A program made the position numbers and the translations under genes. Positions 7,663 to 16,509 of a stretch of DNA of 64,000 bases are shown here, in pieces (position 1 is the first letter of the stretch; each line of letters begins with the position of its first letter). The notes beneath the pieces were generated by a model. The model was not told the DNA's origin. It saw only the letters and a program-made list of their open reading frames with translations, and searched no databases. The stretch spans positions 806,001 to 870,000 of the forward strand of contig NZ_AP012326.1 of NCBI RefSeq assembly GCF_001042595.1, given 5' to 3'. The stretch comes from Bifidobacterium dentium JCM 1195 = DSM 20436. Its GTDB lineage: Bacteria; Actinomycetota; Actinomycetes; Actinomycetales; Bifidobacteriaceae.

Positions 7663-8442
7663 GTGGAAGGGACCGTACCATTGCATCCGATATCGGTTGA
7701 ACGAACAGGTGCAACGGCATCTGCCGGCACCGTTGTCAGACCAATCATCGAGGTGAGGAACCTGCGCAAGGAATATCCGGTGCTTGACGAAACCGTCGTG
7801 GCGCTGGAGCGCATCAATCTCAATATTCCACGTGGTCAGATTTGCTGCATCTACGGCGAATCGGGTTCCGGCAAGTCAACATTGCTCAATCAGCTGGCGG
7901 GCATGGAAAAACCGACGAAAGGCGGCGTGCGCATCGGTGGCGTGCCGATCTCCCGCCTCGATGAACGGCAATTGGCGGAATTCAGGCAGAAACACCTCGG
8001 TTTCGTGTTCCAGTCCTACAATCTGCTGCCGAATCTCAATGCCATCGAAAACGTGGCGATGCCGTTGATGTTCCGGGGCGTGCCCAAACAGAAGCGCGAA
8101 GCGGTCGCCAGAACCATGCTCAGGCGTGTGGGCCTTGGCAAACGCATGAGGCATTATCCGACGCAGATGTCGGGCGGTCAGCAGCAGCGCGTCGGCATAG
8201 CGAGAGCCTTCGTGGCGCGACCGGAGGTCGTATTCGCCGACGAGCCGACCGGCAATCTCGACTCCAAGACCAAAACCGACGTGATGGATATGATCTGCGC
8301 GTTCGCACACGATTTCAATCAGACCATCGTGCTCGTCACGCATGACGACAACATGGCGCAATACGCCGACCGCATCGTCACGTTACTTGACGGGCGCATC
8401 ATCGACGACCGACCCGTGCATCACGGCCGAAACAGGGCATGA
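7663..8442 (+). CDS. ABC exporter ATP-binding protein, MacB/LolD type
   Basis: 259-residue ATPase of the family that drives MacB-like tripartite exporters. Walker A GESGSGKST is near residue 66, the signature MSGGQQQR near 169, Walker B VVFADEPTGNLDS near 190, and the H-loop VTHDD near 225. The FQSYNLLPNLNAIENV Q-loop region is typical of the LolD/MacB branch. About 35 residues precede the usual start of the domain, so the GTG at 7663 (preceded by GAAGAAGG) may be too far upstream. It is followed by the adaptor-like and permease genes in one operon (34 bp, then overlap). Confidence 0.9.
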   Translation: MEGTVPLHPISVERTGATASAGTVVRPIIEVRNLRKEYPVLDETVVALERINLNIPRGQICCIYGESGSGKSTLLNQLAGMEKPTKGGVRIGGVPISRLDERQLAEFRQKHLGFVFQSYNLLPNLNAIENVAMPLMFRGVPKQKREAVARTMLRRVGLGKRMRHYPTQMSGGQQQRVGIARAFVARPEVVFADEPTGNLDSKTKTDVMDMICAFAHDFNQTIVLVTHDDNMAQYADRIVTLLDGRIIDDRPVHHGRNRA

Positions 8443-8476
8443 CGCAGACAGATACAGAGAAGAAGGACCGTTTTTC

Positions 8477-9700
8477 ATGACCAACACCAATCGCAAGACT
8501 CGATTCGTCAACCTGCTGATCGCCACGGTGGCGGCAGTGGTCATCATGCTGACCTGCATGGTGCCTCATGCGTTCGCCATGGCCGGAGGTGCGGAATATG
8601 AGGCGGCACGGGCCGCGGCCGGTCAACTGGCCGACACCAATGCCGACGCGGGCACGGGATCGGACGGCACCGTCAATCCGGCGAATGGAGGCTCTGACGG
8701 CAGCGATGGCGGAAGCGAACAGATTGCCGGCCCCGTGCCGAACATCATCATCACCAACTTCACCTATGGCGATGGCTCCGTATCGGTCGGCAGTAGCTTC
8801 AATCTCGGTTTCACCTTCCAAAACATGGGCAAGGTGGCCGTGCAGAACATGGTCGTGACCGTTGACGGCGGCGAAAGCTTCGCCATCAACGGCGGCACGA
8901 ACACCTTTTACTTCGATTCGCTGTGGGCAGGCTATTCGCTCACGCAGAGCGTGCCGATGCAGGCATTGTCCAGCGCGAAGAGCGGCGCCCAGGGCATTAC
9001 CGTAAGCTTCAAATACGAATACGTCGATAATAATGTGCGCAGCTCCAACAGTTCCGACATCAAGATTTCGGTACCGGTCTCGCAGCCCGACCGTTTCCAA
9101 CTGAGCGATCCGGTGCTCCCCGACATCATCAACGCCGGTGAGGAAGCCACCATCACCATGGCATACGTGAACAAGGGCAAGGGCGACATTTCCAATGTCG
9201 AGGCATCCATCGAAGGCGACGGCATCACCAGCACCCAGGCCACGCAGTACATCGGCAACGTGGCGTCCGGAGCGTCCGGATCCATAGGCTTCGCATTCAC
9301 GCCGAACGAGGCGACAGAGACCGAGGCCAAACTGCGCGTGACCTACGAGGACTCCGACGGACAGTCGCAGACCAAGGAATTCCCGGTAAAGTTCACTGCG
9401 CAGGAAGCCGCCAAGCCTGACATCAACGACGGGATGACGCCTGATGATGGGCAGAACCAGCAGGGTGTTCCGGCATGGGTGTGGGCGCTCGTCGCCCTTG
9501 CCGTCATCGTGGCGATCGTGTTGACCGTCGTGTTGGTCCGCCGTCACAGGAAGAAGGCCAAGAAGCACGATATCGACGAGGATTGGGACGATTGGGCGTC
9601 CGGTGATTCTGCCGGTTCCGCCGCGGCCGACGAGGCGCCGACGCAGACGATTGCACCTGCCGATCCCGCATCCGCCGATTCCGCCAAGGGGCAGGCATGA
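8477..9700 (+). CDS. Secreted, C-terminally anchored CARDB-like protein of the ABC exporter
   Basis: 407-residue surface protein. A signal peptide (about residues 1-34, ending PHAFA) is followed by a serine/glycine/aspartate-rich linker (about 40-82), two immunoglobulin-like repeats that resemble CARDB/NEW3 domains (about 88-200 and 205-325; each has a gap such as FQNMGKVAVQNMVVTV and YVNKGKGDISNVEASI), a transmembrane helix (about 343-363) with a basic stop-transfer, and an acidic cytoplasmic tail. I chose the ATG at 8477 because the upstream extension lies inside the ATPase gene. It sits between ATPase and permease and overlaps the permease by 4 bp, so it most likely takes the place of the periplasmic adaptor of Gram-negative systems. 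This role is inferred. Confidence 0.75.
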   Translation: MTNTNRKTRFVNLLIATVAAVVIMLTCMVPHAFAMAGGAEYEAARAAAGQLADTNADAGTGSDGTVNPANGGSDGSDGGSEQIAGPVPNIIITNFTYGDGSVSVGSSFNLGFTFQNMGKVAVQNMVVTVDGGESFAINGGTNTFYFDSLWAGYSLTQSVPMQALSSAKSGAQGITVSFKYEYVDNNVRSSNSSDIKISVPVSQPDRFQLSDPVLPDIINAGEEATITMAYVNKGKGDISNVEASIEGDGITSTQATQYIGNVASGASGSIGFAFTPNEATETEAKLRVTYEDSDGQSQTKEFPVKFTAQEAAKPDINDGMTPDDGQNQQGVPAWVWALVALAVIVAIVLTVVLVRRHRKKAKKHDIDEDWDDWASGDSAGSAAADEAPTQTIAPADPASADSAKGQA

Positions 9701-11184
9701 GATTTTCCGATATCCTGCACACCTGCAGTCAGAATCTGTTCCGACGAAAGTCGCGCACGATTCTGACGGTGCTCGGCGTGGTCGTCGGCTGCTGTTCGAT
9801 CGTGCTCATGATCTCGATCGGACAGGGCATCAACGAACGGAACGAGCAGATGCTCAAAAGCATGGGCAGCCTCAACGTCATCACCGTATACGCCGGCAGC
9901 GGCTCCCAAGGAGGGGGCGGATATGACGATGCCGTGAACTCCGCCGGTTCTTCGACGGAGGCGAAGCTGAACGACGATGCCGTGCAGAGCTTTCGCAATA
10001 TTGCGGGCGTGAGCGGCGTGCTATCGGAAAAGACCCTGCAATATACCACTGATGCCACTGCAGGCGTCGGCAACCGGTATGCGGCGCAGTATCTGTCGGT
10101 CATGGGTGTCAACACGTCGCAATTGGAGGCATCCGGCTACACGCTCAAAAGCGGCCGATTGCCGTCAAGAAGCGGCGAAGTGCTCGTCGGCGAAGGCACC
10201 GCCTACAATTTTCTCGACAAATACCGGTCCGGCGCGGACATACAGCGGACCGCACCGGGCGGCTACGTCTGCGATGCGAGCGGCGAATGTCAGGAAAGCG
10301 AAGGTGAGGAGCCGTTCTTCGATGTGCTCACCACGAAAATAACGCTGATCACGGGGGCGAACTATCAAAGTCCGGACGATTACCGTAAGGTCGGCAGTGG
10401 GACTTCGGGCGGATCCGACACGGACGGCAATGCCGGCCAGCAGACTCCGACCATCTCCAACGAATACACGCCGGTAGGCGTAGTCAAGTCGAGCGACAAC
10501 GGTTACGATGCGTTGAGCAACGGTGTGGTCATGACCATGGACGATATGAAGGCCTTGATGGCCAAGGCGGCCAATACCAGCGTCACGGACGTATCCCGCA
10601 ACTTCACTTACGATCAGATTCTGGTACGGGCGGAAAACATCAAAGATGTGCCGAGTATCGAAGCCCAGATCAAGTCAATGGGGTACCAGACCTCGTCCTT
10701 CGAGCAGACGCGCAGGGAGATCGAGAAGCAGACGCAGGGCATTCAGTTGGCGCTGGGCGGTATCGGCGGCGTTTCGTTCCTGGTGGCCGCCATCGGCATC
10801 GCCAATACGATGATCATGTCGGTATCGGAACGAACGCGTGAAATCGGCATCATGAAGGCGCTTGGCTGTTATGTGCGTGACATTCGCGTGACCTTTTTGT
10901 GCGAGGCCGGTGCAATCGGTCTGATCGGTGGCGTGATTGGCTGCCTGATTTCCGCTTTTGGTTCGCTCGGCATCAATCTGGTGGCATTGCACGGATTCAG
11001 TTGGGAGAACGTCATCAAGGCCATCATGGGCGGTGATGACGTCAGCAGAATCTCCGTGATTCCGTGGTGGCTGTTTGCGGCCGCAACCGTGTTTTCGATC
11101 GCAGTCGGCGTGCTTGCGGGTTTCGGACCGGCCAATAAGGCCGTGAAGATTCCGGCGCTCGACGCCATCAAAAACGAGCAGTAG
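9697..11184 (+). CDS. MacB/FtsX-family ABC exporter permease
   Basis: 495-residue permease with the MacB layout: one N-terminal transmembrane helix preceded by RRKSRTILTVLGVVVG (about residues 15-30), a large extracytoplasmic domain (about 45-345), and three C-terminal transmembrane helices beginning near GGVSFLVAAIGIANTMIM. The short cytosolic stretch SERTREIGIMKALG (about 375-388) is the FtsX family hallmark. The external domain contains glycine/serine-rich inserts. The ATG overlaps the preceding stop. With the two genes before it, it forms a complete type VII exporter. The substrate (peptide, lipid or drug) is not evident. It ends 3 bp from the convergent dxs. Confidence 0.88.
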   Translation: MRFSDILHTCSQNLFRRKSRTILTVLGVVVGCCSIVLMISIGQGINERNEQMLKSMGSLNVITVYAGSGSQGGGGYDDAVNSAGSSTEAKLNDDAVQSFRNIAGVSGVLSEKTLQYTTDATAGVGNRYAAQYLSVMGVNTSQLEASGYTLKSGRLPSRSGEVLVGEGTAYNFLDKYRSGADIQRTAPGGYVCDASGECQESEGEEPFFDVLTTKITLITGANYQSPDDYRKVGSGTSGGSDTDGNAGQQTPTISNEYTPVGVVKSSDNGYDALSNGVVMTMDDMKALMAKAANTSVTDVSRNFTYDQILVRAENIKDVPSIEAQIKSMGYQTSSFEQTRREIEKQTQGIQLALGGIGGVSFLVAAIGIANTMIMSVSERTREIGIMKALGCYVRDIRVTFLCEAGAIGLIGGVIGCLISAFGSLGINLVALHGFSWENVIKAIMGGDDVSRISVIPWWLFAAATVFSIAVGVLAGFGPANKAVKIPALDAIKNEQ

Positions 11185-11187
11185 GCA

Positions 11188-13143
11188 CTAGGGACGCGCC
11201 TGACGAATACGGTTGACGATACACTCGGACGTCAGGCCGTAACGCCGGTTGAGATCGGCAAGCGGCACACGGTCGGTGAACTCCTTGACCGCACCGAAAT
11301 TGAGGACATGCACGGCGTTCGCCCGCGAATCGGTCGAATTGGCGTAGAAGGCGGTGATCTTCTCGCCCCATCCGCCCTCCAGTTGTCCATCCTCAAGGGT
11401 CACCACGATCCGGTGGCCATCCGCCAACATGGACAACAGTTCCTCATCCAACGAGGAATACTGCGGCACCGCAATCAGCGTGGCGGTCACCGGGAGAGCC
11501 GGCAGACCGTTCGAATCGCCATCGGCGCCGCCTTCCGACAGGCGGTCGACCACTTGGGAAGCCAACGCGACGGTGTTGCCAAGTCCCAGAACCGCGATAT
11601 CCCGCCCCGCCTGAAGAATCTGATACCTGTTGAACGGACAATCGCCGGCATTGTCGACAGCCGGAATGACCGGTTCGTGGCCTGCGGCACGTGCTATCGG
11701 ATCGAACGCCATATCCGCGGCGCGTTCCAACTCGAGAATCTGCTCGCCGGGCATGCGGATCGCCACCACGCCATGTTCGGACGGGCCGGTGGCCCACGCC
11801 AGCATGTCGAGCATCTGCTCGCCGCTGGTCGGCGCAAGGCAGGTCAGATCCGGGATATTCGCGAACATCGTGATATCAAAGGCGCCGGAATGCGTGTTGT
11901 CCGTACCGGAAAGGCCGGCGCCGAAAATCAGCAGCGTCACCGGAACATGGTTCAGCGACAACTCCTGCTGCAGCTGATCGAACGTGCGCTGGAAAAACGT
12001 GGCGGAAGTCGCCAACACCGGTCTTCCGCCGGCTTTGGCGATACCTGCCGCGAACGCCGCGGCATGTTCCTCGGTGATGCCGGTATCGATATAGTGCGCA
12101 CCCGCGCGTTCACGGAAATCACGGGTTATGCCGTTCGACCCGGGTGTCGCGGGGGAGATGACCACCAATCCCGGTTCGTTCGCAAACCGCGATTCGAGCG
12201 AGTTCATCGCCATGGCGCCATAGTATTTACGCGCGTCGAGCGCCGCGTTGAGCGCAGAATCGGGATTCTGCCAGTGATTCGCCTCGCATTGGCCGGCATG
12301 CGGTTCGGTACCTGTCTGGTTGCAGCCATCCGAACCATTGTTGCCATCGCCGGCCGCTTCGTCGAATCCGAGTCCCTTGGTGGTATGCACATGCACCACG
12401 ATCGGATGGTCGATGTCCTTGACTGCGCGCAGCGCCTCCACCAGCGCGTGTACATCGTTGCCCCGCTCCACATATCGGTAGTCCAGACCGAACGCTTTGA
12501 ACAGGTTCAATGCGGCCGTGCCGTCCGACTTGCGCAGCGCCGCCAGCGAGCCGTACATGCCGCCGAAATCCTCGGCTATCGACATCTCGTTGTCATTGAC
12601 GATGATGATGAGATTGCCGCCCTGTTCAGCCGCGTTGTTCAGTCCCTCGAAGGCGATCGCCGAGCTCAACGCGCCGTCGCCGATCACGGCGATCACATTG
12701 CCGATCGCGCTGGAACCGGAGGCACTGACCTGCATATCGCGGGTCTTCGCAAGACCGCAGGCCAATGAGATGGATGTGCCGGTATGCCCCAGCACGAAGG
12801 AATCGTGCTCGCTTTCGAGCGGATTCGTGAAGCCGGTCACCGACCCGAACTGTTTCGGATCGGTATAGGCCGTGGCACGCCCGGTCAGCATCTTATGCAC
12901 GTAGCTTTGGTGGGAGACGTCGAAGACAAGACGGTCACGCGGTGAATCGAATACGCGGTGCAGGGCCACCGTCAATTCCACGACACCCAGATTCGAGCCG
13001 ATATGGCCACCATGGCGCCTGCCGTATTCCAACAGGGTGCCACGGATTTCAGCGCACAGATCGGCAAGCTGCGAAGAGGAAAGGGCATGCACGTCGGCCG
13101 GAGAGTGTATCGAATTCAACATGCCAACGGTCATCTTGTCCAA
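11188..13143 (-). CDS. dxs: 1-deoxy-D-xylulose-5-phosphate synthase
   Basis: Thiamine-diphosphate enzyme that condenses pyruvate and glyceraldehyde 3-phosphate, the first step of the MEP isoprenoid pathway. Visible family motifs are GGHIGSNLGVVELTVALH (about residues 40-57), DVSHQSYVHKMLTGR (about 74-88), the ThDP motif GDGALSS...NDNEMS (about 150-190), the glutamate loop DTGITEEHAAAFAAGIA (about 365) and the C-terminal transketolase domain. The length of about 650 aa is slightly longer than usual because of an insert near residue 270-290 rich in G, N and D. The start is TTG at 13143 just behind an AAAGGA Shine-Dalgarno, or the in-frame ATG at 13134. Confidence 0.9.
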   Translation of the reverse strand: MDKMTVGMLNSIHSPADVHALSSSQLADLCAEIRGTLLEYGRRHGGHIGSNLGVVELTVALHRVFDSPRDRLVFDVSHQSYVHKMLTGRATAYTDPKQFGSVTGFTNPLESEHDSFVLGHTGTSISLACGLAKTRDMQVSASGSSAIGNVIAVIGDGALSSAIAFEGLNNAAEQGGNLIIIVNDNEMSIAEDFGGMYGSLAALRKSDGTAALNLFKAFGLDYRYVERGNDVHALVEALRAVKDIDHPIVVHVHTTKGLGFDEAAGDGNNGSDGCNQTGTEPHAGQCEANHWQNPDSALNAALDARKYYGAMAMNSLESRFANEPGLVVISPATPGSNGITRDFRERAGAHYIDTGITEEHAAAFAAGIAKAGGRPVLATSATFFQRTFDQLQQELSLNHVPVTLLIFGAGLSGTDNTHSGAFDITMFANIPDLTCLAPTSGEQMLDMLAWATGPSEHGVVAIRMPGEQILELERAADMAFDPIARAAGHEPVIPAVDNAGDCPFNRYQILQAGRDIAVLGLGNTVALASQVVDRLSEGGADGDSNGLPALPVTATLIAVPQYSSLDEELLSMLADGHRIVVTLEDGQLEGGWGEKITAFYANSTDSRANAVHVLNFGAVKEFTDRVPLADLNRRYGLTSECIVNRIRQARP

Positions 13144-13293
13144 CGATCCTTTCCCTTGCCTTCCAAAGGCGAAATCCTATCGCACCATGTGCCCCCGCGG
13201 TGAGATTTGCGGGCAAATGACTGCAAAGTCTTCTCAACTGCGGCACAATGGAGTCTACGAAACGTTGCACACAGTATTCGCAAAGGAGGGCCA

Positions 13294-14283
13294 ATGAGGG
13301 CCGTATACGCTGCAGGGGTGGATTACGACGATCCGCTGTCCGTGCTGGAGGTGGGCGAGCGGCCGGAACCACAAGGCAAGCCGTTCTGGTCGACCATCAG
13401 CGTGCATGCCTCCACCGTGAACCACCATGATGTCTGGAGTCTGCAAGGCGTGGGCCTGAGCGCCGATGCCACGCCGATGATCCTCGGCACCGACGCGGCC
13501 GGCGTGCTCGAAGAGGACATTCCCGTACGCAAAGGGCTCAAAGCCGGAAGCGAAGTGGTGCTCTACACGTTCATCGGCACCGACGGCGCAGGGGTCATGC
13601 CAGGGGAGCGACGCACCATCCTGTCCGAAAAATATGCGGGAACCATGGCCGAGCTGACGCAGGTACCCAGCGCGAACGTGTTCGCCAAACCGTCCAACCT
13701 GAACCTTGACGAAGCCGCTGCGCTTGGCACCAGCTGGTTGACCGCGTATTCGCTATTGTTCACCTCGGCGAACGTAAAACCCGGGGATACGATTCTGATT
13801 CAAGGTGCGGGCGGCGGCGTGTCCACTGCGGCCATACAGCTCGCGCATGCGGCCGGTCTGGAGGTGTTCGTCACCTCCCGCAGCGAAGCCAAGCGCGCCA
13901 AGGCCGTGGAACTCGGTGCCGACGCGGCCTTCGAACCCGCCGCACGACTGCCACGCAAGGTTGATGCGGTCATCGAATCGGTGGGCGCGGCCACATGGAG
14001 CCATTCGGTCAGATCGGTACGACCCGGCGGCACCATCGCCATCTGCGGCGCCACCACCGGCGACCAGCCCGGAGCCGAACTGACTCGCGTGTTCTTCCAA
14101 GACATCCGCGTGCAAGGCAACACCATGGGATCGCGAGAGGACTTCGCAAGACTGCTCCGCTTCGTGGAACACGCGGACCTGCATCCGGTGATCGACTCCA
14201 CGTTCGCGCTCGCCGATGCGCGTCGCGCCTTCGCCAAAGTGATCGACGGCGATGTTTTCGGAAAGATAGTGCTGCACATCTAG
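13294..14283 (+). CDS. Medium-chain (quinone oxidoreductase-like) NADPH-dependent dehydrogenase
   Basis: 329-residue MDR-superfamily enzyme. N-terminal GroES-like domain (about 1-125), then the Rossmann domain with the nucleotide-binding motif GAGGGVSTAAIQLA at about residues 171-184 and the AVELGADAAF segment of the family. There is no cluster of four cysteines for a structural zinc and no catalytic zinc ligands in the usual places, which points to a quinone-oxidoreductase-like or zinc-independent member. The ORF is open 29 codons further upstream, but the ATG at 13294 has a strong AAAGGAGG Shine-Dalgarno. Divergent from dxs. Substrate unknown. Confidence 0.85.
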   Translation: MRAVYAAGVDYDDPLSVLEVGERPEPQGKPFWSTISVHASTVNHHDVWSLQGVGLSADATPMILGTDAAGVLEEDIPVRKGLKAGSEVVLYTFIGTDGAGVMPGERRTILSEKYAGTMAELTQVPSANVFAKPSNLNLDEAAALGTSWLTAYSLLFTSANVKPGDTILIQGAGGGVSTAAIQLAHAAGLEVFVTSRSEAKRAKAVELGADAAFEPAARLPRKVDAVIESVGAATWSHSVRSVRPGGTIAICGATTGDQPGAELTRVFFQDIRVQGNTMGSREDFARLLRFVEHADLHPVIDSTFALADARRAFAKVIDGDVFGKIVLHI

Positions 14284-14336
14284 CCGATTGCGTAAAGTAG
14301 CAAAGGTATTCTTGGCTATTCTCTACGGAGGTTTTC

Positions 14337-14834
14337 ATGGCAGACAATAAGCCCGAAGTGGCGGTGATCATGGGCTCGGCGAGCGACTGGGAAACCATGA
14401 GGCATGCATGCGAGATACTCGACGAGTTCGAAGTGCCGTACATGAAGCAGGTGATTTCCGCACACCGCACTCCGGAACTCATGGGTGAGTTCGCCCATGA
14501 CGCCCGTGCCAATGGCCTGAAGGTCATCATCGCCGGCGCTGGTGGGGCGGCCCACCTGCCGGGCATGGTCGCAGCCCAGACCACGTTGCCGGTCATCGGC
14601 GTTCCGGTGCGTTCCCACGCCCTGTCCGGCTGGGATTCGCTGTTGTCCATCGTGCAGATGCCTGGCGGCATCCCGGTGGCCACCACCGCCGTGGGCAACT
14701 CCGGTGCCACCAATGCGGGCCTGTTGGCCGTGAGCATGCTGAGCACCACCGACGAGCGCTTGGCCGAGGCTCTGCAGGAATACCGTGATTCATTGAAGGA
14801 AAAGGTGGCTGAATCCAATGCCCAGCTTGTCTGA
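14337..14834 (+). CDS. purE: N5-carboxyaminoimidazole ribonucleotide mutase
   Basis: 165-residue class I PurE, which converts N5-CAIR to CAIR in purine synthesis. The motifs [12 protein letters not shown] (about residues 9-20), [10 protein letters not shown] (about 42-51) and [11 protein letters not shown] (about 70-80) contain the substrate-phosphate and catalytic histidine residues. GGAGG precedes the ATG. It overlaps purK by 17 bp, the usual PurE-PurK pair that uses bicarbonate. Confidence 0.96.
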   Translation: MADNKPEVAVIMGSASDWETMRHACEILDEFEVPYMKQVISAHRTPELMGEFAHDARANGLKVIIAGAGGAAHLPGMVAAQTTLPVIGVPVRSHALSGWDSLLSIVQMPGGIPVATTAVGNSGATNAGLLAVSMLSTTDERLAEALQEYRDSLKEKVAESNAQLV

Positions 14835-15993
14835 GGAAACCGACGGCCGTGTCGAGCGTCTGATGCCGGGGGCTACCATCGGCATCATCGGCGGTGGACA
14901 GCTTGGCCGTATGATGGCACTGTCCGCACGATATATGGGCTTCAGGATCGGGGTGCTCGACCCCACCCCCGATTGTCCGACCGCGCAGGTGGCTGATTTC
15001 CAGATTGCCGCCGAATACGACGACATCAACGCCATCCGCGAACTGGCAGAGCGATCCGACGTACTCACCTACGAATTCGAGAACGTGGATGCCGATGCCA
15101 TCGATCAGGTGCGCGCCCTTGCTGCGGCACCGCAGGGTACCGATTTGCTGCGCGTTACGCAGGATCGTGTCAATGAAAAGCGTTTCATCAACGATCATGG
15201 CACCGAAACCGCTCCGTGGAAGGCCGTGAACAGTTTTGAGGAACTCGACGCGGCATTGGATGAGATTCATTATCCGGCCGTGCTGAAGACCCGTTCCGGT
15301 GGTTATGACGGTCACGGTCAGACTGTACTTCGTTCCGAAGCGGATTTGGAGAAGGTGCGCGCCCGTGGCGATCGCGGCGGTGGCTTCCCTCCCAGCATTC
15401 TTGAGGGATTCGTCGATTTTGCCTTCGAGGCGAGCATCCTTGTGGTTGGCAACGGCAAGGACTACGTGACCTTCCCGATCGTACGCAACGAGCATCGCAA
15501 CAACATCCTGCATATGACCATCGCACCGGCCGAAGTGAGCGATGAGGTGGCGTGTGAGGCGCACGAACTCGCCCTGCGTTTGGCTGAGGGCTTTACGCTG
15601 GCTGGTATTCTGGCCATCGAGCTGTTCGTCACCAAGGATGGCAGGGTAGTGGTCAATGAATTGGCTCCGCGCCCGCACAATTCCGGACACTACACCATTG
15701 AGGCATGCTCTTTCGACCAGTTCGACGCACACATCCGTGGCATCGCCGGATGGCCGCTCGAACAGCCCCGGCTGTTGAAACCGGCCGTGATGGTGAATGT
15801 GCTCGGCCAGCATGTGGCGCCGACCCGTGCCTTGATCGCCGATCATCCCGAATGGAACATGCATGACTATTGCAAGGCCGAAGTGCGTCACGATCGTAAG
15901 ATGGGACACATCACCGTGCTGACCGACGACACCGCCGAAACCGTGGCCGATCTGGAATCGACCGGCTGCTGGAACGACTTGAAGAAAGCCTGA
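14818..15993 (+). CDS. purK: N5-carboxyaminoimidazole ribonucleotide synthase
   Basis: 391-residue ATP-grasp enzyme that carboxylates AIR to N5-CAIR using ATP and bicarbonate. [13 protein letters not shown] lies at residues 20-32, and the ATP-grasp landmarks [12 protein letters not shown] (about 159-170) and [16 protein letters not shown] (about 278-293) are intact. About 18 residues precede the usual N-terminus; an ATG at 14863 is an alternative internal start. It overlaps purE and ends 11 bp before the Fur-family gene. Confidence 0.95.
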   Translation: MPSLSEETDGRVERLMPGATIGIIGGGQLGRMMALSARYMGFRIGVLDPTPDCPTAQVADFQIAAEYDDINAIRELAERSDVLTYEFENVDADAIDQVRALAAAPQGTDLLRVTQDRVNEKRFINDHGTETAPWKAVNSFEELDAALDEIHYPAVLKTRSGGYDGHGQTVLRSEADLEKVRARGDRGGGFPPSILEGFVDFAFEASILVVGNGKDYVTFPIVRNEHRNNILHMTIAPAEVSDEVACEAHELALRLAEGFTLAGILAIELFVTKDGRVVVNELAPRPHNSGHYTIEACSFDQFDAHIRGIAGWPLEQPRLLKPAVMVNVLGQHVAPTRALIADHPEWNMHDYCKAEVRHDRKMGHITVLTDDTAETVADLESTGCWNDLKKA

Positions 15994-16004
15994 AATTCGA
16001 ACCA

Positions 16005-16400
16005 ATGAGTGAACACATCGTACGTCAGACCCGTCAGAAGGATGCGATCCGGGAGGCGCTGAGCGGCAATGACGAATTCATCTCCGCCCAGGACCTGCAC
16101 CGCAAGCTGGAAGACGAGGGTGTGCATATCGGTCTGGCGACGGTGTACCGCCAACTCAACGCGCTGGTCGAGTCGGGCCGTGCCGATACGGTACGGCTCG
16201 ACGGCCAGCAATTGTACCGTTTATGCGGTGACGACGGGCATCACCATCATCTGGTATGTACGTCATGCGGTAAAACCGTGGAAATCGACCCTCCGAGTGA
16301 AGACTGGCTGCGCGGCATCGCGGAAAAGCACGGCTTCACCATCGAATCGCACACCGTCGAGGTGTTCGGCCTGTGCCCCGACTGTCGGCACCGTCGATAG
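16005..16400 (+). CDS. Fur-family metal regulator, probably Zur
   Basis: 131-residue DNA-binding repressor. The winged helix covers about residues 1-80 with the recognition region GLATVYRQLNALVESG. The dimerisation domain begins with the metal-binding GHHHHLVCTSCGKTVEID, and a second CxxC pair occurs near the C-terminus (CPDC), giving the four-cysteine structural zinc site. A shortened domain and this pattern are more like Zur than Fur, but the metal cannot be assigned from sequence. It is close behind purK and may be co-transcribed; no metal transporter gene is nearby. Confidence 0.85.
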   Translation: MSEHIVRQTRQKDAIREALSGNDEFISAQDLHRKLEDEGVHIGLATVYRQLNALVESGRADTVRLDGQQLYRLCGDDGHHHHLVCTSCGKTVEIDPPSEDWLRGIAEKHGFTIESHTVEVFGLCPDCRHRR

Positions 16401-16509
16401 CCGCACGGGAAGACGTAGCATTATCGCCCGCGAGTAGCGAAAATCGTAAAGAAATATGCTCGCATACCGCTCTTTTCAGGAACATATATCACAATGAGCA
16501 TGGCAAAAC

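Noticed and set aside
7427..7756. Plus-strand ORF of 109 codons before the exporter ATPase
   Set aside because: It covers the promoter, the palindrome and the ATPase start, and its product shows no domain.
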